Part shown: positions 17,708 to 25,595 of the stretch, piece by piece
Numbering within the stretch: the first letter of the stretch is position 1
Layout of the letters: each line of letters begins with the position of its first letter
NCBI RefSeq assembly: GCF_018613415.1
Contig: NZ_JAGGQG010000022.1
Coordinates: 16,342 to 80,341, forward strand
Origin: Bacillus sp. ISL-18
GTDB lineage: Bacteria; Bacillota; Bacilli; Bacillales; Cytobacillaceae
DNA length: 64,000 nucleotides
Direction: 5' to 3'
Notes under the pieces: generated by a model
Seen by the model: the letters and a program-made list of their open reading frames with translations, nothing else
What the model was told of the DNA's origin: nothing
Databases searched by the model: none
Translations under genes and position numbers: made by a program

Positions 17708-18202
17708 ATGTCTAGAGATGACAAGAAAAAAGTACTATATGTGATTGGTATGGATCATAAGTTAGAACGTTTTATTAAAGAAGAAACCAATGTCAATCCG
17801 GAAAATATGATTATCTTGCAAAGATATCAACCGGTCATTTCACACCCCTTCGACGAATTAATGAGGGACATCATCATTGCGGTCTTTCAGGAAAATGTTG
17901 AAGAAATCGTTGTTGCCTTCGCAGATGATTATCAAAAGAACACTGAGGATATACTGTTCAAAGTTAATAAAAACAAAGAATTAAAGGAGAAAATTCAAAC
18001 ACTGGATTATCTTTTTAATAATACCAACCCGGAATTTCCTAAGGGTACGGTAAGTGAATGGTTACAGGGAGGAAAAACTTTAATGGATGGTGTCCAAAAA
18101 ACAGTCCACATCATTCGCCATCATCCACTGATTCCGTCACATGTAAAGGTCAAGGAACTATTTATTAAACAGGAGAATGAAAAGCTATCTGGAATTGTCT
18201 AA
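17708..18202 (+). CDS. Carbonic-anhydrase-like protein (YbcF-like) lacking the usual zinc Cys
   Basis: 164-aa protein of the beta-carbonic-anhydrase fold, similar to B. subtilis YbcF in the ybc (dab) locus. The strand that normally reads CxDxR is IGMDHKLERF here, so the first zinc Cys is replaced by Gly. I find no HxxC pair; the His-rich HIIRHHPLIPSHVKVKELF is the nearest equivalent. It may therefore be a non-catalytic or regulatory paralogue. The start is ATG at 17708 after GAGGTG. It closes the dab group. Confidence 0.75.
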   Translation: MSRDDKKKVLYVIGMDHKLERFIKEETNVNPENMIILQRYQPVISHPFDELMRDIIIAVFQENVEEIVVAFADDYQKNTEDILFKVNKNKELKEKIQTLDYLFNNTNPEFPKGTVSEWLQGGKTLMDGVQKTVHIIRHHPLIPSHVKVKELFIKQENEKLSGIV

Positions 18203-18370
18203 GAATCTATTTACCTATATATTAATGAAATCAGAGTCTTAATTCCTCAAATTTAAAGAAAATTGGACATTTTTGTATGTATTTTAATATCTAAAGAGGC
18301 ATTCAAATAAGTATGAGTAAGAGGGAAAAAACAAGCTTATACCGTGATAGTAGTACAGAAAATCTGAAAT

Positions 18371-18415
18371 ACAAAAGGCATTTGGGGAATAAAACATTCC
18401 CCAAATGCCTTTTGT
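18371..18415. terminator. Strong bidirectional terminator after the dab group
   Basis: A 20 bp perfect stem (18371-18390 with 18396-18415) with a 5-base loop and A/T-rich outer ends, about 170 bases after the YbcF-like gene. Apart from it, 18203-18564 holds no recognised feature. Confidence 0.75.
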
Positions 18416-18564
18416 AGTCACTATGATGCTGCCTTCTAAGACAGCTTTTAATGTAGCATATCATTTTGTTTATTATAATATATATTGTGTTCCATCCTCT
18501 TGTACCTCAGCATAAAAGACCTCTGATATTGAATCTATCCAGCTCGTTTCAATTAGTTTTCTAT

Positions 18565-18978
18565 GCCGTTGTTACAGGAGGATCAAGCGGTTTAGGATAT
18601 GTCATGGTAGAAGCACTTCTTGATGAAGGAGCAACGGTTGCAGTGGCATCACGTCCGGGAGCAAAAATGACGGAAGCTGTAAAAAACCTTCAAGATAAGG
18701 GATATTCGAATGTTTTTGAACTTCCATTGGATGTCAGGTCAGAGGAATCGGTACAAGATGCAGTGAACTGGGTAAAAACGGAATGGGGTAAGATCGATGT
18801 CCTCGTGAACAATGCCGGGATAGGCATGAGGACTGTAGACCCAAAATTCCTTACAGAACCACAGCCTTTCTATCAGGTCTCTCCTGAGATAGCTAATGAC
18901 AAATTTTTTACACCGCTTTTTAAAGGTCCTTTTATGGCAAGTGAATTTTTACCATATATTCTCTTTGATATAGAATAG
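18565..18978 (+). pseudogene. SDR oxidoreductase, truncated at both ends
   Basis: Contains the SDR cofactor motif TGGSSGLG and NNAGIGMRTVDP, then PQPFYQVSPE, but ends at a stop soon after the position where the catalytic Ser-Tyr-Lys region should begin. The normal N-terminus is missing; the frame simply runs into upstream non-coding sequence and lacks a convincing start and ribosome binding site. About 138 of ~250 residues remain and the YxxxK active site is absent, so it is a relic. Confidence 0.8.
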
Positions 18979-19027
18979 TGAATAAGAAACTAATTAACTT
19001 ACCGACTTTGTAAAGGGGGGAACCATT

Positions 19028-19840
19028 TTGGGATACAACTGTTATATAGAAGAGTATATCATCAATAATAAAGATGAATTTAAAACAACGCTTTTAAGTG
19101 AGGCGGTACAGGTTGCTCCAAATATCAATGATATTTTACAAAAAGGGAATATCGACCTTCCGAAAAATGCCGAAAAGATAGCCCGTTATGTTGTTACTAA
19201 TAATAAAAAGGAACTCAGTTCTTTTGCAGAAGTAGAGGGGATTGCCTGGGCAAGTAATTCCTTAACGTTGGCGTTCAAATTAGAATGGATACATGCAATT
19301 CGGCGTACTTTATGGCATTTCCTACATAAATTGTACTACGACAAAAGTGTTCAACCTCTTGATGACTTTTTCAAACTAGAACAGATGATCAATGATGGTA
19401 TTGACGAATTTCTAAACACTTTTTTTATCGCCTATTCAAAATACAAAGATAATTTAATTCTATCTCAAAGGAAATTAGTTGAGCATCTATCAGTTCCAAT
19501 CATTCCAGTTAGCCCTGCTGTTGCGGTATTACCTTTGATTGGTACGTCTGATACATACCGAATGAAGATTATTGAAGAAAAAGTATTAAACGAAATATCA
19601 ATGAAAAGGATTCAAACATTAATTATTGATCTATCTGGAATATCAGACATGGATGAAGTCGCCGTAGCTTATTTTGAAAAAATATTGATCGGTGTAAATA
19701 TGATGGGAGCAAGATCAATACTCACTGGATTAAGACCTGAATTGGTAAGAAAAATGGTTAACATAGGAATCAATCTAGATAGGCAAACTGAAACAAAAGG
19801 TACTTTACAACAAACGTTAAGTGAATTATTAGGTGTTTAA
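19028..19840 (+). CDS. RsbR-like STAS-domain protein
   Basis: 270-aa RsbT co-antagonist type protein: a variable N-terminal sensor half (~1-150) and a C-terminal STAS domain (~160-270) with PLIGTSDTYRMKIIEEKVL, IIDLSGISDMDEVAVAYF and GARSILTGLRPELVRKM. Such proteins form stressosomes and tune RsbT release and the general stress sigma factor SigB. The DxTG segment usually phosphorylated at Thr reads DLSGISDMDEV here, so the phosphosite may be shifted or absent. The start is TTG, 7 bases after AAAGGGGGG. Monocistronic with its own terminator. Confidence 0.88.
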   Translation: MGYNCYIEEYIINNKDEFKTTLLSEAVQVAPNINDILQKGNIDLPKNAEKIARYVVTNNKKELSSFAEVEGIAWASNSLTLAFKLEWIHAIRRTLWHFLHKLYYDKSVQPLDDFFKLEQMINDGIDEFLNTFFIAYSKYKDNLILSQRKLVEHLSVPIIPVSPAVAVLPLIGTSDTYRMKIIEEKVLNEISMKRIQTLIIDLSGISDMDEVAVAYFEKILIGVNMMGARSILTGLRPELVRKMVNIGINLDRQTETKGTLQQTLSELLGV

Positions 19841-19866
19841 AAGAGTGGCTGAAAAGTCACTCTTTT
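19839..19866 (+). terminator. Terminator after the RsbR-like gene
   Basis: AAAAGAGTG/CACTCTTTT stem immediately after the stop codon, continuing into TTATTG. Confidence 0.8.
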
Positions 19867-20023
19867 ATTGTCTGGACTTAACAAAAAATGGAAGTTGTTT
19901 TAAAAGGGGGTGTATCTTGAATAAAATCTAAGAATGAGAGTTTAATTTAAATTCTTAATGGTAAAATGTCAAAAAGAATCATAATTGCAATTACATAAAA
20001 AATCATAATGCAAAATTTTTGTT

Positions 20024-20125
20024 TTCATGATGATCAATCGACTGAATGGCACCCCTAGCAATTTCCGCAATATAGGCAGCTGCATTAAGTGACAATGCAA
20101 TGCAGGCGGAAACCAAAGGCGGCAT
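20024..20125 (-). pseudogene. Fragment of an amino-acid ABC transporter permease
   Basis: On the minus strand one frame reads MPPLVSACIALSLNAAAYIA then EIARGAIQSIDHHE, the signature cytoplasmic loop region of HisM/GlnP-type permeases. Only ~34 residues are left, with no flanking domain, so it is a relic lying just upstream of the TPP riboswitch. Confidence 0.75.
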
Positions 20126-20221
20126 CGATAAAAGATAAGACGCCAAATAAAGAGAAGACGTTAACCTTTACTTTCATATGTTTAGGAGTTATTATAAATG
20201 GAATATCATAAATATGCATTA

Positions 20222-20314
20222 CTACTAGGGGTGCCCCATTGATGGGCTGAGAGAAAAACACCTGTTTTTTAACCCTTTGGACCTGATCTGGATGATACCA
20301 GCGTAGGAAAGTAG
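20222..20314 (+). promoter_or_regulatory. TPP riboswitch (THI element)
   Basis: The P1 helix is CTACT/AGTAG. Hallmarks follow in order: AGGGGTGCC, GGGCTGAGA, ACCCTTTGGACCTGATCTGG and ATACCAGCGTAGGAAAGTAG. These are the conserved pyrimidine- and pyrophosphate-sensing segments of thiamin pyrophosphate riboswitches. A terminator hairpin follows 36 bases later, so control is probably by transcription termination. It controls the permease/LuxE/LuxC/SDR operon, with low TPP turning it on. Confidence 0.95.
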
Positions 20315-20349
20315 CTAAAGTGGAAGTCAATTTTTTCATAAGCTGCAAA

Positions 20350-20380
20350 AGCCAGGTCCATTAGAGGATCTGGCTTTTTC
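20350..20380 (+). terminator. Riboswitch-linked terminator
   Basis: AGCCAGGTCC/GGATCTGGCT 10 bp stem plus TTTTT, between the TPP aptamer and the permease start (20439). It is the expected expression platform. Confidence 0.85.
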
Positions 20381-20438
20381 CTATTAATTACAGGGAGCCA
20401 TAAAAATTAAATAGATAAATAGAGAAGGAGATTACATC

Positions 20439-21767
20439 ATGGAAGAGATCAACGAAGCAAAAAGTATGACTAACAAGGAAATGCCTATTGGGTTGGAGGA
20501 GAAACTTCCTCCATTAAAAACCTTTTTATATGCTCTGCAGCATGTGGGTGTATCCAATGTGTGGCTCGATCCAATATTTGTCGCGGCGATGATTGGTTTA
20601 CCACTCTCACAGTCCGCCAATATCGTCAATGCGATATTCATTACAGCTGGTATCGTTACACTGACGCAAGCTACCAAATTAGTAAGATTGCCTATTATTC
20701 AAGGTCCATCTGCCGCCTTTGATTCCATAATGATTGCTGCAGGCAAGGCGAACGGCTTGGCAGCCGCGAGTGGCGGGATTTTTCTAAGTTCCATCATCGT
20801 ATTTCTGTTGTCTATAACCGGGATCATTGGACGTTTGAAAGGATTATTTACACCCGTTATTTCTGGCACCGTCATCTTTCTGGTGGGAGTATCATTATCT
20901 GGGTTTACGTTATACGAATTTTTAGGAGGTTCTCCTGGTGATGAGTCATTTGCCAGCCCATCGATTCTTTTATTATCGATTTCAACTTCTGTTATGGTTG
21001 TATTGTTATCTCTTTTTGGCAAAGGCATTTGGAAATCCTATTCATTCTTAATAGCTCTCGTTATTGGTGATGTTCTTGCTATGATTCTAGGAAAAACAAA
21101 TTTTTCGATGATAGACAGTAAACCGTGGTTCGGAATTCCGCACCTGCTTCCATACGGAAATTTAGATTTTCATTGGGACACATTTCTTACCTTTTTTGTA
21201 GCGTATATCGTAGCGATTATTGAAGCAATGGGTGTATATCAAGCATCGGGAGCGATGCTAAATACGGAAATAGATTCAAAACGGATTCGCAATGGCTTTG
21301 CAGGTGAATCAGCTGGGTCATTTCTCTCTTCCCTTATTGGCGGTTTCCCAACAACAGCCTATGCACAAAATGTGGGCTTGCTTAGGTTGACAGGAGTGGG
21401 ATCTAGATATCCAGTGATGGTGGCCGGTGCGATTTTCTTGTTGTTCGGTTTTTTTCCTAAGGTTGGTGCTCTGCTTGCATTAACACCTGATGCAGTGGTT
21501 GGGGGTATCTTTTTACCTGCGGCAGCGACGCTTATATCGACTGGTATTTCTATCTTAGCAAAAGCGGAGCATTCAGAAAAAAACTATTTAATTATGGGGC
21601 TTTCCATTCTGCTTGCGATTTCACTGCCTAACTATGCCACAAATCTGAAAGGAATCTTGGGTACATTCCTTTCTAACAGTATATTAATCGGAGCATTTTC
21701 AAGCGTACTGCTTCAGTTATTACTCATAAACATACCAAATAAACTGAAAAGAGGGGCTCAAAAATGA
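20439..21767 (+). CDS. NCS2-family nucleobase-type permease under TPP control
   Basis: 442-aa membrane protein of the NCS2 (xanthine/uracil permease) family with 12-14 hydrophobic segments. It has IIQGPSAAFDSIMIAA (~88), the substrate-site FVAYIVAIIEAMGVYQASG (~258) and GESAGSFLSSLIGGFPTTAY (~297). NCS2 transporters import pyrimidines or purines by cation symport. Placement directly behind a TPP riboswitch suggests its cargo is a thiamin-related heterocycle, such as hydroxymethylpyrimidine or an oxidised derivative; this is inference. It overlaps the LuxE-like gene by 4 bases, indicating one operon. Confidence 0.9.
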   Translation: MEEINEAKSMTNKEMPIGLEEKLPPLKTFLYALQHVGVSNVWLDPIFVAAMIGLPLSQSANIVNAIFITAGIVTLTQATKLVRLPIIQGPSAAFDSIMIAAGKANGLAAASGGIFLSSIIVFLLSITGIIGRLKGLFTPVISGTVIFLVGVSLSGFTLYEFLGGSPGDESFASPSILLLSISTSVMVVLLSLFGKGIWKSYSFLIALVIGDVLAMILGKTNFSMIDSKPWFGIPHLLPYGNLDFHWDTFLTFFVAYIVAIIEAMGVYQASGAMLNTEIDSKRIRNGFAGESAGSFLSSLIGGFPTTAYAQNVGLLRLTGVGSRYPVMVAGAIFLLFGFFPKVGALLALTPDAVVGGIFLPAAATLISTGISILAKAEHSEKNYLIMGLSILLAISLPNYATNLKGILGTFLSNSILIGAFSSVLLQLLLINIPNKLKRGAQK

Positions 21768-22909
21768 GAGAAGATTCTAAAATTCTAACCGAACAAATTC
21801 TTGAATTTATAAAAAGTTGTGAAGAAGGAAGATTTACTAATCCTGATGAACAGGAAGATTCCTATAATGAGCTGGCACTGAAATTGTTTCGTTACCAGTT
21901 CAAGCATAATCCGGCTTATAAAAAATTTTGTCAGGCGAAAAAAAGGACGCCTCTTACCGTCAAACAATGGAATCATATCCCTCCCATGCCCATTCAGGGA
22001 TATAAAGAATTGACTCTATCTTGTGAGCCAATAGAAGAAGTGGAACACGTTTTTATGACCTCAGGTACTACAAACCCGGAAGCAAAGGGGAAAAATTATC
22101 ACCCGGATCTTACAGTGTGGGATTCATCCATGAAGGGGCCGTTTAAGCATTTTGTCCTGCCTGACCGGGAGAACATCACCATCTTTGTTCTGTCCCCAGC
22201 AGAAGATCTAAACCAACATTCTTCTTTATCGAGATACTTAACCAATGCCGTTTCCTTTTTCGGCACTGAAAATAGCAAATTCTTCTTCACTGATAAGGGA
22301 CTGGATATAGAAGGGCTGATCACAGAGTTAAGAAGGTGTGAGAAACAAAAGGAGCCTGTACTGCTAATAGGCGCCACCTTTGCCTATGTCCATATACTTG
22401 ATTATCTAAAAGAAAACCAACTTCAATTCAATCTGGCAAAAGATAGCCGGATTTTTGATACCGGGGGCTTTAAGGGACAGTCCCGTGAAGTGGAAATGGA
22501 GAATTTATATGCTGATTTCCATGATTTTTTTCAAGTTGAACGCAAATTTTGCATCAATATGTATGGAATGACGGAGCTAAGTTCGCAAATCTATGATCAA
22601 ACCCTACGCAGCACTTATCTAAATACTTCAGGAATCTTTGATAAAAAAGGTCCGTCATGGGTAAAGACCGTGATACTTAACACTGATACATTAGAGCCGG
22701 TTAAGGATGGGGAGAAAGGCGTCATCGCTCACTATGATCTTGCCAACTGGAATTCCTGCCTAGCGATCTTAACAGAAGATATGGGCTATAAAACGGACCA
22801 CGGATTTGTGCTCGTCGGTAGAATTAAGGGATCCGAGGCAAGAGGCTGTTCGATTGCGGTGGACCAGCTAATGCAGGTAAATTCAGGTGGTGCCAGCCGA
22901 AATGAATAA
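21764..22909 (+). CDS. LuxE-like acyl-protein synthetase
   Basis: 381-aa adenylate-forming enzyme of the LuxE family. It activates a carboxylate with ATP and transfers it to its own Cys. The AMP-forming signature HVFMTSGTTNPEAKG (~95), the MYGMTELSSQIYD motif (~268) and EDMGYKTDHGF (~340) are present. A conserved C-terminal ARGCS places Cys362 close to the acylated Cys364 known in luminous-bacteria LuxE. No luciferase (LuxAB) or LuxD is present, so fatty-aldehyde light chemistry is unlikely. It is coupled to the NCS2 permease upstream and the LuxC-like gene downstream, giving a carboxylate-reducing pair whose substrate is inferred to be a thiamin fragment. Confidence 0.9.
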   Translation: MREDSKILTEQILEFIKSCEEGRFTNPDEQEDSYNELALKLFRYQFKHNPAYKKFCQAKKRTPLTVKQWNHIPPMPIQGYKELTLSCEPIEEVEHVFMTSGTTNPEAKGKNYHPDLTVWDSSMKGPFKHFVLPDRENITIFVLSPAEDLNQHSSLSRYLTNAVSFFGTENSKFFFTDKGLDIEGLITELRRCEKQKEPVLLIGATFAYVHILDYLKENQLQFNLAKDSRIFDTGGFKGQSREVEMENLYADFHDFFQVERKFCINMYGMTELSSQIYDQTLRSTYLNTSGIFDKKGPSWVKTVILNTDTLEPVKDGEKGVIAHYDLANWNSCLAILTEDMGYKTDHGFVLVGRIKGSEARGCSIAVDQLMQVNSGGASRNE

Positions 22910-24362
22910 TAGTAAGGAACTGAATGTATTCTATGTACCGGATTCCATGGAATTTACCCAAGTGCAGTCAAAAACAGTTATCACAAAAGATAGGACATAT
23001 GTATTAAAATTCCCTGTGATCACTGGGGAAGAATTGAGAGGAATCATTCAACAAGTTCAACGGAATCGGGACCAGTATTTATCCACTTTATCCGTTACGG
23101 ATATTGTTAAAAAAATAGACTTGGCGGTTCAAAAATGGCTGGATCCCGACTATCCGCTCCGAAAATTAGCAGAAAGTCTCATCCCTGTGTTGACAGGATA
23201 TGATGAAGAAATGGTACGGCTGCAAGTAAAAAGATATATACGGACCTTTCGTAAAAAGGACTTGCTGCGCTTTCTTGACGAGGAGTTTGACCAGCCTGCG
23301 ATGTTGGACGAGTTTCGTCCTCGAAAATCAGGCGGGATGAGCAGAGCCTTTGGACCAAGAACCATATTCCATGTTTTCTCCGGGAATGTTCCCGGAGTAC
23401 AGGTATGGAGTTTGATCATGGGAATTTTGGTAAAATCAGGGAATATCGGCAAAACATCGATGGCAGAACCTCTTTTTCCCGTACTCTTTACGGAGTCATT
23501 AGCAGAAGTGGACAAAAAATTGGCGGAAACCATCGCCATCCTCCCATGGAAAGGCGGGACGGATGAACTCGAAGAGCCAGCGATAGAAAAATGCGAGGCA
23601 GTTATTGTATATGGTTCGAATGAAACGGTTGAAAAACTTAGAATAAAGGTACCTCTTCATAAAAAGTTCTTAAGCTATGGACATAAAATTAGTTTTGCCT
23701 ACATCGGGAAGGAAGCATTAACTTCAGATCTTTACTATGAAACGATCAAAAAGCTTGCCGAAGATATGTCCATCTACGACCAACAAAGCTGTTTATCTCC
23801 GCAAACCATTTATGTGGAAGAGGGGGGTGCGATTAGCGCAAAGCAATTTGCTCAGATGCTGGGAGCAGAGCTAGAACGATATCATAAAAAAAGACCACGG
23901 GCAAGGCTTACAAATGAAGAATCTATGGCAATTCAACGGGCAAGAAGCCGCTATCAGCTGGAATCCCTTCAACATGAAAACGTATCTGTACTGTCCAGTC
24001 AAACAGATACTTCCTGGACAGTGATTTATCACAAAGAAACGGGTTTTGAAGGATCCCCTTTGAATCGATTCGTTCATGTATTCTCCGTTGAATCAGAGGA
24101 AAGTGTCTTTACTGCTATAAGGCCATATCAGCCGTATTTACAATCATGCGGTCTGGCTGTTTCTCCTGACAGATTGTTTTCTTTGGCCAATCAATTGGGT
24201 GCATACGGGGTCAATCGAATAAGTTCGATTGGCGAGATGAACCAGGCAAAACCTGGATGGCACCATGATGGCGGGTTTAATCTCCTCGATCTTGTCAGGA
24301 TGACTGATATCGAGATGAACGTAGAGCAAAATGTGGAGCGGTATGATACCGATTTTGAATAG
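22902..24362 (+). CDS. LuxC-like acyl-CoA/acyl-protein reductase
   Basis: 486-aa aldehyde-dehydrogenase-fold reductase of the LuxC family, converting an activated acyl group to an aldehyde with NADPH. Seen: GPRTIFHVFSGNVPGVQVWS (~153), the Gly-rich GKTSMAEPLFP (~186) and catalytic Cys297 in YDQQSCLSPQ. The ATG at 22902 overlaps the LuxE stop and has AGGTGG upstream; an in-frame GTG at 22887 overlaps that site. LuxE plus LuxC equals the synthetase/reductase core of the fatty-acid reductase complex. Here it is uncoupled from luciferase and placed under TPP control. Confidence 0.9.
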   Translation: MNNSKELNVFYVPDSMEFTQVQSKTVITKDRTYVLKFPVITGEELRGIIQQVQRNRDQYLSTLSVTDIVKKIDLAVQKWLDPDYPLRKLAESLIPVLTGYDEEMVRLQVKRYIRTFRKKDLLRFLDEEFDQPAMLDEFRPRKSGGMSRAFGPRTIFHVFSGNVPGVQVWSLIMGILVKSGNIGKTSMAEPLFPVLFTESLAEVDKKLAETIAILPWKGGTDELEEPAIEKCEAVIVYGSNETVEKLRIKVPLHKKFLSYGHKISFAYIGKEALTSDLYYETIKKLAEDMSIYDQQSCLSPQTIYVEEGGAISAKQFAQMLGAELERYHKKRPRARLTNEESMAIQRARSRYQLESLQHENVSVLSSQTDTSWTVIYHKETGFEGSPLNRFVHVFSVESEESVFTAIRPYQPYLQSCGLAVSPDRLFSLANQLGAYGVNRISSIGEMNQAKPGWHHDGGFNLLDLVRMTDIEMNVEQNVERYDTDFE

Positions 24363-24376
24363 AAGGAGTGCTAACG

Positions 24377-25144
24377 GTGAATTTGCAGGATAAAATTGTG
24401 TTAATTACGGGGGCTAGCAGAGGGATTGGCGCTGAGATGGCCAAAAGGTTTGCTAAGGAAGGCTCATTTGTCGTTGTTAATTATGTGAAGAATCAAGCCC
24501 TTGCCGAAAGTGTGGTAAGTGAAATAGAGAACTTAGGGGGACAGGCAGTTGCCATACGGGCGGATGTCACCAATAGGAATCAGGTCGATGAAATGATGGA
24601 ACAAATTATTGATTCGCTTGGAGCCATTGATGTAGTGGTAAATAATGCATTAAGCCATTATACCTTTAATCCAAAAACCAGGAAAACGGCCTGGGAAATC
24701 GAATGGGAAGACTATAATCGACAATGGGAAGGGAGCGTACAGGGGGCCTTTAACATTTGTAAGGCGGCAATGCCTCACATGAAGAACCAAATGTCCGGAA
24801 GAATCATTAATATGGTCAGTAATTTAATCGATTTTCCGATTATTCCTTATCACGACTATACCACCGCGAAGATGGCCTTACTTGGTTTCACCAGAAATCT
24901 CGCTCAAGAACTGGGGACATTCGGGATTAATGTGAATGCTGTGTCCCCTGGCCTGACCTATCCGACAGACTCTAGTCAGGAGACAAAGGAAGATGTGAGA
25001 AACGCCATTATTCAGTTAACTCCTTTACGCCGTTTGGCTCGTCCAAAAGATATTGCTGGAAGTGTGTTATTTCTCGCTTCTGATTTATCCTCTTTTATTA
25101 CTGGACAATGCCTGAATGTAGATGGAGGATTGGTAATGAAATAA
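24377..25144 (+). CDS. SDR reductase at the end of the TPP-controlled operon
   Basis: 255-aa classical SDR: cofactor motif TGASRGIG (~12), NNALSHY where NNAG usually sits, Ser in NMVSNLIDF, the DYTTAK Tyr/Lys pair (~160) and ITGQCLNVDGG at the C-terminus. It is well placed to reduce the aldehyde made by the LuxC-like protein to an alcohol, or to act one step away on a hydroxyl. The start is GTG at 24377, 8 bases after AAGGAG; the earlier GTG at 24368 overlaps that site. A terminator follows directly, closing the operon. Confidence 0.88.
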   Translation: MNLQDKIVLITGASRGIGAEMAKRFAKEGSFVVVNYVKNQALAESVVSEIENLGGQAVAIRADVTNRNQVDEMMEQIIDSLGAIDVVVNNALSHYTFNPKTRKTAWEIEWEDYNRQWEGSVQGAFNICKAAMPHMKNQMSGRIINMVSNLIDFPIIPYHDYTTAKMALLGFTRNLAQELGTFGINVNAVSPGLTYPTDSSQETKEDVRNAIIQLTPLRRLARPKDIAGSVLFLASDLSSFITGQCLNVDGGLVMK

Positions 25145-25161
25145 ATAGTTGTACTCAAAAG

Positions 25162-25190
25162 AAACACGGTTGCACCCAACCGTGTTTTTT
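25162..25190 (+). terminator. Terminator of the TPP-controlled operon
   Basis: AACACGGTT/AACCGTGTT stem with GCACCC-type loop and TTTTTT, 20 bases after the SDR stop. Confidence 0.88.
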
Positions 25191-25194
25191 GATA

Positions 25195-25441
25195 TGTTGC
25201 GCCTTTCATCCAGGCAAACTTTTGTGCCATTAACCCAACTGGACGCAGCCAAGCACGACCACTGTATCACCGGATTTAACACCTGCATTCTCGACACTCC
25301 AATAGGAGTCGGGAGAACATCAGATAAGAACAGCACGGCTTCATCTGGCACCTTGGCAGATTCCGGGATTATAAAAGGCATGAAATGGCCATAAGGCACA
25401 CGCAGCAATTCGGCTTTGTTTCTGAGATGGAAAGATTCCAT
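25195..25441 (-). pseudogene. Zinc alcohol dehydrogenase relic (formaldehyde-dehydrogenase-like)
   Basis: Minus-strand pieces in different frames: VPYGHFMPFIIPESAKVPDE with AVLFLSDVLPT, then YWSVENAGVKSGDTVVVLGC and MAQKFAWMKGA. They match the middle of glutathione-independent formaldehyde/alcohol dehydrogenases around the start of the Rossmann domain. Frameshifts, stops and loss of both ends show a dead fragment. It is wedged between the SDR terminator and the second HTH copy. Confidence 0.8.
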
Positions 25442-25512
25442 ATTGAACAGTATTGGACTTTTGATAGTAAGTTGTTAACGAATCAGATTCATGTGAAAAG
25501 GAGGTATAGACC

Positions 25513-25578
25513 ATGGGAAAATATGAAGATCTAATACACCTAGGTAGATTTGCAATCGTTTTCTCTGTTGAGGGGTAA
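25513..25578 (+). CDS. Very short frame with a strong ribosome binding site
   Basis: AAAGGAGG lies 8 bases before an ATG that opens a 21-residue frame (MGKYEDLIHLGRFAIVFSVE plus Gly). It stops just before the edge of HTH copy 2. It may be the 5' stub of a gene cut by that insertion, or a tiny peptide. I do not recognise it. Confidence 0.3.
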   Translation: MGKYEDLIHLGRFAIVFSVEG

Positions 25579-25595
25579 GCAAAACACCACGGATT

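Noticed and set aside
21764..25144. Bioluminescence (lux) operon
   Set aside because: Only LuxE- and LuxC-like genes are present; no luxA, luxB or luxD, and the operon is controlled by a TPP riboswitch.
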